From: JAYVJH01 sp043777595
GTDB taxonomy: Bacteria > Bacteroidota > Bacteroidia > Cytophagales > Spirosomataceae
Assembly: GCA_043777595.1 (NCBI GenBank)
Contig: JAYWHT010000020.1
Coordinates: forward strand, 1 to 64,000
Direction: 5' to 3'
DNA: 64,000 nt
Part shown: positions 51,312 through 60,607 of the stretch, piece after piece
Position numbering within the stretch: position 1 is the first letter of the stretch
Layout of the letters: the number at the start of each line of letters is the position of its first letter
Notes under the pieces: model-generated
What the model was told of the DNA's origin: nothing
Database searches by the model: none
Seen by the model: only the letters and a program-made list of their open reading frames with translations
Made by a program: the position numbers and the translations under genes

Positions 51312-52475
51312 ATGAAAATAACAAACGTAGAAGCCTATTGGCTGCGTTGCCCTATTGAACCCGCTAAACAACACCGCTCAGACTACGGCCTACTTACAGA
51401 CTTTGACATGACGCTGGTTGTCGTTACGACCGACAATGGCCTACAAGGTTTTGGAGAAGCCAAAGCAGCCGTAGGCTCATCGGGTAGTTGTGCTTCGATT
51501 GTGAGTTGTATCGAAAACGAGATAAAACCCTTACTGATTGGACAAGATGCTCGCCAAATTTCGAGAATCTGGGAAAATATTTACAATGGCACACGAGACC
51601 ACTATGCGCTTTCGAGAGGGCGAAAGTTTCCAATATTAGGGCGGCGTGGGCTGACTATTTCGGCTCTGAGCGGCATTGATACTGCCCTTTGGGACTTAAA
51701 AGGTAAAGCCTTGGGCGTGCCTGTCGTAGAGCTATTGGGTGGGGCTTGCCGAGGCAGTATGGAGTGTTACGCAAGTGGTGGCTGGGCTAATGCCGACAAT
51801 ATTGGTGAGCAGCTAAACGGCTATATCGAAAAAGGATTTAAGGGTGTAAAAATGAGAGTGGGTGTCATGGACTTAACTGTGCACGAGAGCATCAAAAGAG
51901 TCAGAAATGCCCGTGAAGCCATTGGCGACAGTATAAAACTCATGACTGATGCCCATGGAACGATGAGCGTACCCGAAGCCAAAAAGTTTTGTCGTGGTGT
52001 CGAAGACTGTGATTTATATTGGTTTGAAGAACCCATCAGCCCCGACAACCGCCACGGTACGGCCGAGGTACGAGCCAGTACGAGCATACCAATAGCCGCA
52101 GGCGAAAGCGAATATACAGCCTTTGATGTGCGAGACTTGATAGCAATTCGTGCTTTGGACATCATACAACCCGACTCAGCTATCATTGGCGGCATTAGCG
52201 AGTCGATGCGGGTGGCAGCCTTGGCACATACCTACCAACTTGAGCTTGCTCCACATTGTTGGGGGTCAGCGTTTTCGTTTATGGCAGGGGTGAGCGTGGC
52301 TTTTGCTTCACCTTCGGCAGTAGTGATAGAGTTTTCGTTGGGCGGCAACCCGATGATGTACGACTTAGTGAATGAAAAAATAGAAGTACAAAATGGCCAG
52401 ATTATTGCCCCGACAGCAGCAGGCTTGGGACTAACACCCAACTGGGATTTTGTAAAAGAATTTAAACAAGCATGA
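51312..52475 (+). CDS. Mandelate racemase/muconate lactonising enzyme family protein
   Basis: A 387-residue enolase-superfamily enzyme. The catalytic lysine motif is KMR (in GFKGVKMRVGV) in place of KxK. The metal ligands follow in LMTDAHGTMS (D), WFEEPISPDN (E) and IAAGESEYT (E), and the second-half base is in APHCWGSAF (H). This set fits an acid-sugar dehydratase such as a mandelate-racemase-subgroup enzyme, with the His as base and the Arg replacing the second Lys. The substrate is not predictable. It is very likely one operon with the preceding isomerase. Confidence 0.85.
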   Translation: MKITNVEAYWLRCPIEPAKQHRSDYGLLTDFDMTLVVVTTDNGLQGFGEAKAAVGSSGSCASIVSCIENEIKPLLIGQDARQISRIWENIYNGTRDHYALSRGRKFPILGRRGLTISALSGIDTALWDLKGKALGVPVVELLGGACRGSMECYASGGWANADNIGEQLNGYIEKGFKGVKMRVGVMDLTVHESIKRVRNAREAIGDSIKLMTDAHGTMSVPEAKKFCRGVEDCDLYWFEEPISPDNRHGTAEVRASTSIPIAAGESEYTAFDVRDLIAIRALDIIQPDSAIIGGISESMRVAALAHTYQLELAPHCWGSAFSFMAGVSVAFASPSAVVIEFSLGGNPMMYDLVNEKIEVQNGQIIAPTAAGLGLTPNWDFVKEFKQA

Positions 52476-52541
52476 ATGGTTAGTGAACAGTGAAAAACGA
52501 AACTCGATACACTACCCCAAAAACTAACAACGCTTGTCTGA

Positions 52542-53936
52542 CTATCTCCATTTGAGATTGTTGATATTTTTGGCTACTTTTTGGCCTTCTGCCAGCCCCA
52601 CATTATTGTCTTGCATGGTATGAATACCCCCCAAAAAGCGAGATAGCGACGACTCTGCGGCAGCCTCTGCAAACGATTTGTAGGTACGAGCCTTGAAATC
52701 TACATTACGTTTGGTGTCTTTTACACGGCCAACGTGAGAGTCGTCGGTAAAAGCAAAGTTGTTACCAAACACAACCTCCAAAACACCCGCAGTGGCTGCC
52801 GACTGGCTGGCATGGCCCGAGATATAACCCGGGAATGGTGGTGCTGGCCAAAATGGTATCCAGTTGGGGTCGATGGCTCTACGCACAAAGGTGTATGGCC
52901 GCTCGTTGTTGAAGGTATATTTGCATTTCCAGCACATAATAAATCCGTCGTTTACTGCTATGCCAGTGCGAGCGAAGGCTTCAACAGCTTTATCGAGCTT
53001 GACCATGGACGACTTAACGGCGATTTTGGCTAAATTATACGAGTGGCCTGGTGGTGTAAATGTTTCACTGGGGTCGTCGGCCCACCAAACGGCTATTTCT
53101 TTTTCGGCTTGGGTCAGACTTTTGTTTTTGACATAAACGGCATTGTATTCTTTAAAATATGTTGAAGTTTGGTTAGTTGATACTACCAATGGCACTGGTG
53201 CTGGCAATATACCGTTTAGTGCTACCATCGTTCGGTTACGACCCCAGTAGGGCTGCATCGGTGTTTTTCTACCGTTTTCGGTGGGTTGCCATGCACCTTG
53301 AAAAATGGGTACTTGGTAGTCGGCTGGGAAGTTGCGTAAATATCCTTGGTGGCCGCCATCGGTCATCGACCATTCAAAAATCGCTTTGGCCACAGACTCG
53401 CCATAAGCCTCAGAGTCTTTTACAATCATTTCGCTGGTTTCTTTTACATAGCCTGCTCTCAATGCCATTTTGAGCGAATCGACAGTTTTTTTGGAAGCAT
53501 CTGGTGCATTTGCCCAAATATTGACAGCAATGTAGGCGGCGGCAGCGTTGGCTGATGCGCCCCAATGGTAGGTTTTGCTCGAATCTATTTTTGGCAATGT
53601 TCTCAGTCCATTCAGTTGTCCAGCCAGCGACTTATTTGTTTTTAGGCCAGGCACTACTGCTTCATAAATAGTAAGGCCAGCATAGCCCAATGCCCGAGCG
53701 GCAACGGGTGGCGAAAAACCAGTACTTTTTCTGATTAACAGCAAGTCCATATCTGCCCACTTGGTAGCTACTTCGGCACTTAGGGTACTTGCCGACGGCG
53801 ACTTGTCCATTTGGACTGGTGCAATCATGGTATCATCGTTGGTTTTGCAACTGTAAACTGTCAATATAGCCAAGCAACTTACCAATCGGGCTACTTTTTT
53901 GGCTGTACTTTGTCTGTTTGAGACTATACTATTCAT
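52542..53936 (-). CDS. Vanadium-dependent haloperoxidase/PAP2-family lipoprotein
   Basis: 464 residues from ATG 53936 (MNSIVSNRQS...); the lipobox is LTVYSC. The alpha-helical fold contains the two key motifs of the vanadium chloroperoxidase/PAP2 superfamily: PFPGYISGHASQSAA and SRFLGGIHTMQDN (Arg, His). A lysine upstream (KYTFNNERPYTFVRR region) fits the vanadate or phosphate pocket. It may be a halide oxidase or a phosphatase; the haloperoxidase branch is favoured by length. It lies alone on the minus strand, convergent with the enolase-superfamily gene. Confidence 0.8.
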   Translation of the reverse strand: MNSIVSNRQSTAKKVARLVSCLAILTVYSCKTNDDTMIAPVQMDKSPSASTLSAEVATKWADMDLLLIRKSTGFSPPVAARALGYAGLTIYEAVVPGLKTNKSLAGQLNGLRTLPKIDSSKTYHWGASANAAAAYIAVNIWANAPDASKKTVDSLKMALRAGYVKETSEMIVKDSEAYGESVAKAIFEWSMTDGGHQGYLRNFPADYQVPIFQGAWQPTENGRKTPMQPYWGRNRTMVALNGILPAPVPLVVSTNQTSTYFKEYNAVYVKNKSLTQAEKEIAVWWADDPSETFTPPGHSYNLAKIAVKSSMVKLDKAVEAFARTGIAVNDGFIMCWKCKYTFNNERPYTFVRRAIDPNWIPFWPAPPFPGYISGHASQSAATAGVLEVVFGNNFAFTDDSHVGRVKDTKRNVDFKARTYKSFAEAAAESSLSRFLGGIHTMQDNNVGLAEGQKVAKNINNLKWR

Positions 53937-54200
53937 TTTATTGGATATTTTTTTTGATGTAAACAAGCATAAAATAGCAAGAATCATGCCATTTTATTTT
54001 TCCTAACGTCAAAAACTATGCCATTTTTGTGATATTGTTGATTTGATGTTTACTAATAATCAAAAATTATACGTTTTTTGATTATCAGTGAACATCTGAA
54101 TAGATTAAAAACTGTTTCTAATAAATTTCAATATGCTCATTTTCAATTAATTATACTTATTTTTATTTGCTTCATTATTCATAACATACAAACACATCGC

Positions 54201-55616
54201 TTACTCGACTGTAATATTTTCAATAGTATCCAACAAACATATTAGGTCTTTCGATTTTGTGAGGGGATTCATGAGCGATACCCGCAGGTAGACTTGGCCA
54301 TTGAGTAGTGTCTGGACAATATAAAAATTGCCATCGTTCAGTATTTGCTTGCGAATTTTGGTGTTGAGTTCGTTTATATTTTGCTCTTTTTTACCCAAAA
54401 ACCGAAAACAAACAATATTACTTTGGGGAGATACGGCAAGCTCAAAGCGTTTGTTTTTTTGTACTAATTCTGCAAAATCAACGGCCAAACCGTGGAGTGT
54501 ATCGACGTTATCGGCCAAAAGTTGTACGCCATAAGTGCGGAGTGTAACATAAATTTTGACGCTCATCATCAGTTTTGTACACTCAAAAGTACGTTTGCCA
54601 CTATTAAACCAGTCGTAAGACTCGGGGTTATCCCAAAGGTACTGCGCTTTTTGGTGAAAAGTTTGGTAGCCATCGTTACCATTCCTAAAAATCACGGCCG
54701 TCGCCAGTGCTGGCATCATCATCATTTTATGTAGGTCAATTATGACAGAGTCGGCACGGTCAATACCATCGATCAAGTGTTTATATTTGTCCGAAAAAAC
54801 CACCGCTCCGCCATGTGCGCCATCAACATGAAGCCAGATATTATGTTTTTGACAAAAATCGGCTACTGCCCCGAGGTCGTCATACGAGCCTGTTGAGGTC
54901 GAACAAGCACTGGCCACTACACAAAATACTTGAATACCTTGATTCTTAGCATTTTCTAATAAAGACTCCAACCGATCTGTTTGCATTTGGTAGCGGTCGT
55001 TGATTGGCACTTTGATAATACCGGCATCGCCCAAGCCCATCACTCGTACTGCCCTATCTACACAATAGTGCGCTTCTTCCGACACCATCACGGCCAATTT
55101 AAGATGGCCATTACCCAGTTCCCAGACATCGTCGGGTGCTTTGGCGGCACGAGCGGCCAATAGTGCAGTAAGGTTGGCAAGTGTGCCGCCAGAGGTCAAA
55201 AACCCGCCAGATTGAGAGTCGAAGCCCATATATTGAGCTATGAAGTCAGTTACAATTCGTTCGAGCGGATTGGACACTAAGCCCATCTCATAAACGGCCA
55301 TACCGTTGTTAATCAGCCCCGTAAGTACTCCCGACAATGCCGCCAGTGGCACAGGTGGTGTTACTTGGTGGCCCATATAATGTGGGTGGTGTAGCTTGAT
55401 TGATTTTGAAACAATATCAGCAAAAATTTCGGTTGGGTTGTTGGTCAATGGTTTGGCAAAATCAGCTTGCCAATAAGCAAGCGCATCGGCAGGTTCTTGC
55501 CAAGGGAGTACTTTGTCGTTGGGTGTGTTTTCTAAATGATCAGCCAATAAGTCGATTAGCTCATGGCCAAATCGCCGAAAATCTGATGCCGAAAATGCCT
55601 GTTCTATCAAGTTCAT
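54201..55616 (-). CDS. Pyridoxal-phosphate-dependent decarboxylase (group II)
   Basis: A 471-residue protein of the glutamate/aromatic amino acid decarboxylase group. The PLP lysine is in DSVIIDLHKMMMMP (about residue 293), with the preceding HVDGAHGG and CSTSTGSYDDL. The N-terminal HYMGHQVTPPVPLAAL is also diagnostic. The substrate may be a 2,4-diaminobutyrate, aromatic or acidic amino acid; CO2 is released in the cytoplasm. It is divergent from purD, with a gap of about 210 bp. Confidence 0.86.
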   Translation of the reverse strand: MNLIEQAFSASDFRRFGHELIDLLADHLENTPNDKVLPWQEPADALAYWQADFAKPLTNNPTEIFADIVSKSIKLHHPHYMGHQVTPPVPLAALSGVLTGLINNGMAVYEMGLVSNPLERIVTDFIAQYMGFDSQSGGFLTSGGTLANLTALLAARAAKAPDDVWELGNGHLKLAVMVSEEAHYCVDRAVRVMGLGDAGIIKVPINDRYQMQTDRLESLLENAKNQGIQVFCVVASACSTSTGSYDDLGAVADFCQKHNIWLHVDGAHGGAVVFSDKYKHLIDGIDRADSVIIDLHKMMMMPALATAVIFRNGNDGYQTFHQKAQYLWDNPESYDWFNSGKRTFECTKLMMSVKIYVTLRTYGVQLLADNVDTLHGLAVDFAELVQKNKRFELAVSPQSNIVCFRFLGKKEQNINELNTKIRKQILNDGNFYIVQTLLNGQVYLRVSLMNPLTKSKDLICLLDTIENITVE

Positions 55617-55826
55617 ATTTAATATTAAAAAGATTGGTACAAAAATATCAAATTGATTCTGTACGCAAAAATTAAACAGTTTATAATACTCTGATTTTTA
55701 ATACTTTTAAAATTTGTCGTTTTACCTTTTGCTATTTCAGATTCTTAAAATTTTTATTTTAGGTTATATAATCAAAGTAAAAGCCGATATTTGATATTGG
55801 AAAACTCAAAATTATACACTAACCAG

Positions 55827-57110
55827 ATGAATATACTCATATTGGGTTCGGGGGGTAGAGAACACGCCTTCGCTTGGAAACTGGCTCAAAGCCCTAATTG
55901 TGGTGCTTTGTTTGTGGCACCAGGCAATGCAGGTACTGCTCAGGTTGCAACCAATCTACTGATTGACTATAACGATTTTGATACCTTGGCCGACGCTATT
56001 ATTGACAATCAAATAGACATGGTTGTTGTGGGCCCCGAAGACCCGCTCGTTCGGGGGGTAATAGATTATTTGCAAGGCCGTGCCGACTTGGCTTATCTCA
56101 AACTCGTTGGTCCCGACAGCGCAGGGGCGCAGTTGGAGGGGAGCAAAGATTTTTCAAAGAGTTTTATGCTCAAATATGGTATTCCGACTGCTTCATCACA
56201 AACATTTACAGCTCAAAGCCTTGATGAAGGGCTGCAATATTTAGAGTCTCACAGTTTGCCTGTCGTCATCAAAGCCGATGGACTGGCCGCTGGCAAAGGC
56301 GTAATTATAGCCGAAAGCACAGCAGAAGCCCAAACATCGCTACGAGAAATGCTGGGTGGCAAATTTGGTGAAGCTGGTAATAAGGTATTGATTGAGCAAT
56401 TTTTGAAGGGTATTGAGCTATCGGTTTTTGTATTGACAGACGGTGTAAACTACAAAATATTGCCCGAGGCCAAAGACTACAAACGCATCGGTGAAAACGA
56501 CACGGGGCTTAACACAGGTGGTATGGGCGCAGTGTCGCCAGTGGTATTTGCTACAAAAAATTATTTGCAAAAAGTACAAGAAAAAGTAGTCAAACCTACC
56601 TTGGCAGGTTTGCAGGCCGAGGGTATCAAATACGTTGGTTTTATTTTTATTGGCCTAATGAACTACAAAGATGAGCCGTATGTGATAGAATACAACGCTC
56701 GAATGGGCGACCCCGAAACAGAGGTCGTATTGCCACGGCTTCAAACCGACTTTGTAACGTTACTGGCTGCTGCCGCCGACCAAAAATTAAACGAAATCGA
56801 GCTTGCCGTTAGCCCTCAGACGGCAGTTACGACGATGCTCGTTTCGGGTGGCTACCCCGAGGCTTACCAAAAAGGTAAAGCCATTACAAACTTAGAACTA
56901 ATGGACGATACGATTGTTTTTCATGCAGGTACAGCCTTGGTCAATGCCCAAATAGTAAGCAATGGTGGGCGGGTAATGGCGGTAACGGCACTGGCAAACT
57001 CGCTGGAAGGGGCAGTGAATAAATCGCAAAAAATGGCCGCTAAGATACAGTTTGAAGGTAAATATTACAGAAAAGACATTGGCTTGGACTTGATTCGGTA
57101 CAAAGACTGA
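55827..57110 (+). CDS. purD: Phosphoribosylamine-glycine ligase PurD
   Basis: 427 residues from ATG 55827 (MNILILGSGGREHAFAW); an earlier in-frame start (55791) adds a non-family tail. It has an ATP-grasp fold with the N-terminal GSGGREHA, VKADGLAAGKGV, NTGGMGAVSP and the metal-binding EYNARMGDPETE. It makes glycinamide ribonucleotide in purine synthesis. No other pur genes are adjacent. Confidence 0.96.
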   Translation: MNILILGSGGREHAFAWKLAQSPNCGALFVAPGNAGTAQVATNLLIDYNDFDTLADAIIDNQIDMVVVGPEDPLVRGVIDYLQGRADLAYLKLVGPDSAGAQLEGSKDFSKSFMLKYGIPTASSQTFTAQSLDEGLQYLESHSLPVVIKADGLAAGKGVIIAESTAEAQTSLREMLGGKFGEAGNKVLIEQFLKGIELSVFVLTDGVNYKILPEAKDYKRIGENDTGLNTGGMGAVSPVVFATKNYLQKVQEKVVKPTLAGLQAEGIKYVGFIFIGLMNYKDEPYVIEYNARMGDPETEVVLPRLQTDFVTLLAAAADQKLNEIELAVSPQTAVTTMLVSGGYPEAYQKGKAITNLELMDDTIVFHAGTALVNAQIVSNGGRVMAVTALANSLEGAVNKSQKMAAKIQFEGKYYRKDIGLDLIRYKD

Positions 57111-57179
57111 GAAACAGAGAAATGTAAAAGTATCGAATACGAGCTATTGTTGTAGTTTATGGCTTTGTTCTTTATCTAC

Positions 57180-57980
57180 TTATATCGCTGAAACATAAGA
57201 CGGCACCCCGACTTTGGCATAGAGTTTGGCCAATCGGTGAGCGTGTTCGTCATAGGCACTTTCAAAAAGTTCAATGGCTCGTGCTGCCCCTACTTTGTTG
57301 GCCGCCGAAAGTACTTTTGGTGGGCTACCCGCTTTGGTGAGTAGGTTAGCGACTTCGGCTTTTAGGCAGTTTATGAGTAACGCTCCGCCTATGGTTGAGC
57401 CTGGGGCAACGGGTGTGTCTAAGCCTTCTATATTTATCATGGCATCGCCAACTGGTGCGCCTGTGTCGAGTACCAAATCTGCAAAATCACTTAGTTTTAG
57501 GCCATCTGCTCGTTTGCTGGTGCTTTGTTCGAGGTGTTGCTGGGTAACGATAGCAACTACTTTTATGTTTTGTTTTTGAAACAACTCGGCCATTTCGATA
57601 GGTACAACGTTGCAGCCACTTGACGAAATAACAAGAGCTGTGTCAAGATTTGACAAGTCGAAATTACGCAATATTCGGTCAGCCAAGCCTGAGACGTTTT
57701 CTAAAAACATAGCTTGCCGCTGGCCATTTGCCCCCACCACCAAGTTATGAAAAGTGAGCGACAACTCAACAATAGGATTGAACCCTGGGAAAGAGCCGTA
57801 GCGGGGCCACATTTCTTCGACCATAATACGGCTATGGCCACTACCAAAAACATGAACCATGCGACCAGCCAAAATAGTACCAGTAAACCACTGAGCGGCT
57901 GTCTGTATTAACTCTGTTTGCTGTGCTACTGTGGCAATAATACCCTGCGATTTTTGTAAATATTGTGCGGTTGGAGACAT
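57180..57980 (-). CDS. SIS domain protein (sugar isomerase, UPF0309-like)
   Basis: A 266-residue protein with a single SIS domain: VHVFGSGHSRIMVEEMWPRYG and ALVISSSGCNVVPIEMAELF, followed by VLDTGAPVGDAMINIEG. It matches the UPF0309/phosphosugar isomerase-like proteins that bind an amino-sugar phosphate. Activity is unproven. It converges with purD and is followed leftward reading by nothing on the same strand; the SDR gene lies 49 bp upstream on the same strand. Confidence 0.82.
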   Translation of the reverse strand: MSPTAQYLQKSQGIIATVAQQTELIQTAAQWFTGTILAGRMVHVFGSGHSRIMVEEMWPRYGSFPGFNPIVELSLTFHNLVVGANGQRQAMFLENVSGLADRILRNFDLSNLDTALVISSSGCNVVPIEMAELFQKQNIKVVAIVTQQHLEQSTSKRADGLKLSDFADLVLDTGAPVGDAMINIEGLDTPVAPGSTIGGALLINCLKAEVANLLTKAGSPPKVLSAANKVGAARAIELFESAYDEHAHRLAKLYAKVGVPSYVSAI

Positions 57981-58029
57981 AAGCGTTAGTGTAGAGTTTA
58001 GAATGAAAAATTAAATACAGTCATAATAT

Positions 58030-58812
58030 CTAACCACCGACCTGCCCTTCTGATACGCTCCAGCCACCATCGACAGACAGTATTTGACCAGTTGTAAATT
58101 TAGAATAGTCGGACATAAAATAGAGTGCCGCTCCGTTCAGGTCATCGGCTTGGCCGATGCGCCCGCCGTCGAGTGGTTGTTTGGTTTTGATAAAAGCCAT
58201 AATTGACTCGTTTTGAGTAGCTCGTTGTGCCATTGGTGTATCGACAAGAGCCGGGGCAATTACGTTGATTCTGATGTTGTTGTGGGCATAATAGGCGGCA
58301 ATAGACTTACTAAAACCAAAGACGGCAGCTTTGGCCGCAGCGTAGGCGTGAGTCGTAAAGTGCGTAATTGACGGCGAATGACCCAATACCGAACTCATGT
58401 TTAGAATAGTTCCGCCTGTTTGCTGAATTAAAAAAGCCTGCACCGCTGCCTGATTTGAAAGCATCAACGACGTTAGGTTTAGCTCAAAAGTATGTTGCCA
58501 ACCCTCGAGCGACAGTTCGTGTAGTGGGCCATCGCCTTGTTGTCGTCCACTGCCACCAGCTACATGATATAGCCCGTCGAAACCCCCAAACGACTTTTGG
58601 CATAGCGCGATGGCCGCTTTGGCGGTGTCTGGCTCGCAAGCATCTGCCGATAAACTAAGACAGTTTTTGAGTTGCGATTGAACCATATCACAACTTTCGG
58701 TATCTCGGCCTACAACTACAATCTGTGCGCCATTAGCCACAAAAGCCGCCGCCGCCGCCAAACCCATGCCTGTCGTACCACCAATTATTACTATTTTTTT
58801 GCCAGTCAGCAT
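58030..58812 (-). CDS. SDR family NAD(P)-dependent oxidoreductase
   Basis: A 260-residue classical short-chain dehydrogenase. The cofactor motif is VIIGGTTGMGLAAA, with VAGGSG on strand 4, the catalytic Ser in MSSVLGHS, and YAAAKAAVFGFSKS containing Tyr and Lys. The C-terminal TGQILSVDGGWS is typical of FabG-like members. The substrate is unknown. It lies nine bases downstream of the GNAT gene and is probably co-transcribed with it and with the SIS gene. Confidence 0.88.
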   Translation of the reverse strand: MLTGKKIVIIGGTTGMGLAAAAAFVANGAQIVVVGRDTESCDMVQSQLKNCLSLSADACEPDTAKAAIALCQKSFGGFDGLYHVAGGSGRQQGDGPLHELSLEGWQHTFELNLTSLMLSNQAAVQAFLIQQTGGTILNMSSVLGHSPSITHFTTHAYAAAKAAVFGFSKSIAAYYAHNNIRINVIAPALVDTPMAQRATQNESIMAFIKTKQPLDGGRIGQADDLNGAALYFMSDYSKFTTGQILSVDGGWSVSEGQVGG

Positions 58813-58821
58813 CTGTTGATA

Positions 58822-59328
58822 TTACACCGTTTTTTCCATTACTATAAATTCTAAAAACTGTTTGGGTGTTCCAGCATTAGGGTCGTCCATCGGAAAACAC
58901 TTGGTTTGGCCCGTGGCTTGATAGCCGTGCCGTTTGTACCAATCAATAAGCTCACTCCTGACCGAAATTACTGTCATCGCTATTTTAGAAAGCCCCAGCG
59001 ACATGGCCGTAGTTTCGGCGGCGGCCAATAGTTTTTTGCCTATACCGCCACCCTGCAATGTTGGCAACACCGTGAGCATACCCAAGTAAAGCGAGTCCGA
59101 TTGTTGTTCGAGCAATACACAACCCACTATCTGGTTGTTTTCTGTATATTTCAAAACGGTCGTATTGGCTTGACTGATGGTATCGGTGAGCATGGTTTCG
59201 TTTGTTCTGATACCCCCCAATAAGTCTGCCTCGTGTGTCCAACCTTCCTTAGAAGACTCTCCTCTGTAAGCTGAGTTTACGAGTAAATTCAATTCTGGTA
59301 TGTCGGTTATTATTACTTTTTCAATCAT
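58822..59328 (-). CDS. GNAT family N-acetyltransferase
   Basis: A 168-residue acetyltransferase. The acetyl-CoA-binding motif A is GMLTVLPTLQGGGIGKKLLAA (Q/R-x-x-G-x-G-K form), preceded by VLKYTENNQIVGCVLLE. The C-terminal strand HGYQATGQTKCFPMDDP completes the fold. The substrate is unknown. It is the first of a leftward group GNAT-SDR-SIS. Confidence 0.85.
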   Translation of the reverse strand: MIEKVIITDIPELNLLVNSAYRGESSKEGWTHEADLLGGIRTNETMLTDTISQANTTVLKYTENNQIVGCVLLEQQSDSLYLGMLTVLPTLQGGGIGKKLLAAAETTAMSLGLSKIAMTVISVRSELIDWYKRHGYQATGQTKCFPMDDPNAGTPKQFLEFIVMEKTV

Positions 59329-59476
59329 GGGTTTGAGAGTATGTTTTGTAATTTAGAAATTTATATTGAGGACCTATGTTGCGGCTTGAATTTATTGTAA
59401 AAGCCAATAGAAAGTACAAATATTCGGAATAGTTCAAAAGTCCTACTTTCGTCAAAGTCTGTAGTATGTGCCGTTC

Positions 59477-60607
59477 TTATTCTTCGTTTTCCTCGTCAGT
59501 GTAGTTAAATTCCACTTTACTTTGCAATATAATTTCGTCAAGTATATTGTTTAAATAACCTTGTTTTACGGCCTCATTAAATCTTACGTTTAGCACTGGA
59601 ATATTTATAACTTCTTCAATGCAAGCCATATATTTTTCAACGATTGCTTTTATTAAATATATTTTATCCGCATTGTCTTGAATTTTCTTTTTCAGAGGTT
59701 CAACTTCTTCGTCTGATTTGATTACGAAAGTTATCAGATATTTTTGGATTTTATCAATGTCAAGAAAGTATTTTTTGAAGTCCAAAGTTTCGGTTACTTG
59801 AAAAAATCTACCTAACGGTTTCATTACAAAATCTATACCTCCGTCATTTGCGTTGGTTCGTCCTGTTTTGTATAGTTTTAAATTTTCTGTATTAAGTTTA
59901 TCCATTTCATAACCCCAAATAATTGTTTGGTCGTGGTAGTAAAATTTAAGAATGGAATAACTCACAATTTCAAAAAGTCGGGCATCAACATTTGGTGCGA
60001 GTAAATCAATAATAAACTCCTCCACCTTTTCGGGCGTAGCATTTTCAATGTCTTGTAAGGCTTCACATTGTCTCACAAAACGCTGAAAAGCGTCTTGTTT
60101 TGTCTTTGTGTATTCGTTAATTATTTCAATGATAGCAGTTGTGATATTGAAGTTGGCTTTGCCAACTTTTATATTCAACAAATTTTCATTTATCCAATAT
60201 CTATTCGTTGCTTGGTCTCGTAAAATTGGTTTGTATTCAGAAGTCGGAAAATACTTTTCAAACTCGGAATTCATTCGATTATTCAAGGCGTGATTTTGCA
60301 ATTTGTTTCCAAATGGCAACTCTCTTTGCCTTGCAAAAAGTTTATTGAATAACGCACCTTCATATTTTGAATAGTCGCCTTTTGTGTCAAATCCATTGGC
60401 AATGTAATCCTCAATAATTACATAAATGGCGTAGAGATTAGCAAAACTACCTCTTGCTTTTGAACCTCTACCTGCTGAACGAGTTTTCTCATTTATGTAT
60501 TGAATGAGTTGGCTTTTGACAAAAATATCATCTGCATTTTTGTTCCCGAAACTTCGGGACAAAACTTCTTTAATATTGGCTGTGAATATATGTTCTATTA
60601 GGTTCAA
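59477..60607 (-). CDS. Predicted type II restriction endonuclease of the YhdJ-like RM system
   Basis: A 376-residue protein with no close family I can name. Its start overlaps the end of the adjacent DNA methylase gene by 38 bp, strongly suggesting they form an RM pair. A possible active site lies around residues 255-272: NDGGIDFVMKPLGRFFQVTE has the layout of a PD-(D/E)XK core (GID strand, then Q-V-T-E), although the usual lysine is replaced by threonine. It should cut the sequence protected by the partner methylase, likely ATGCAT. It is clearly AT-richer than the flanking GNAT and peptidase genes. Confidence 0.62.
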   Translation of the reverse strand: MNLIEHIFTANIKEVLSRSFGNKNADDIFVKSQLIQYINEKTRSAGRGSKARGSFANLYAIYVIIEDYIANGFDTKGDYSKYEGALFNKLFARQRELPFGNKLQNHALNNRMNSEFEKYFPTSEYKPILRDQATNRYWINENLLNIKVGKANFNITTAIIEIINEYTKTKQDAFQRFVRQCEALQDIENATPEKVEEFIIDLLAPNVDARLFEIVSYSILKFYYHDQTIIWGYEMDKLNTENLKLYKTGRTNANDGGIDFVMKPLGRFFQVTETLDFKKYFLDIDKIQKYLITFVIKSDEEVEPLKKKIQDNADKIYLIKAIVEKYMACIEEVINIPVLNVRFNEAVKQGYLNNILDEIILQSKVEFNYTDEENEE

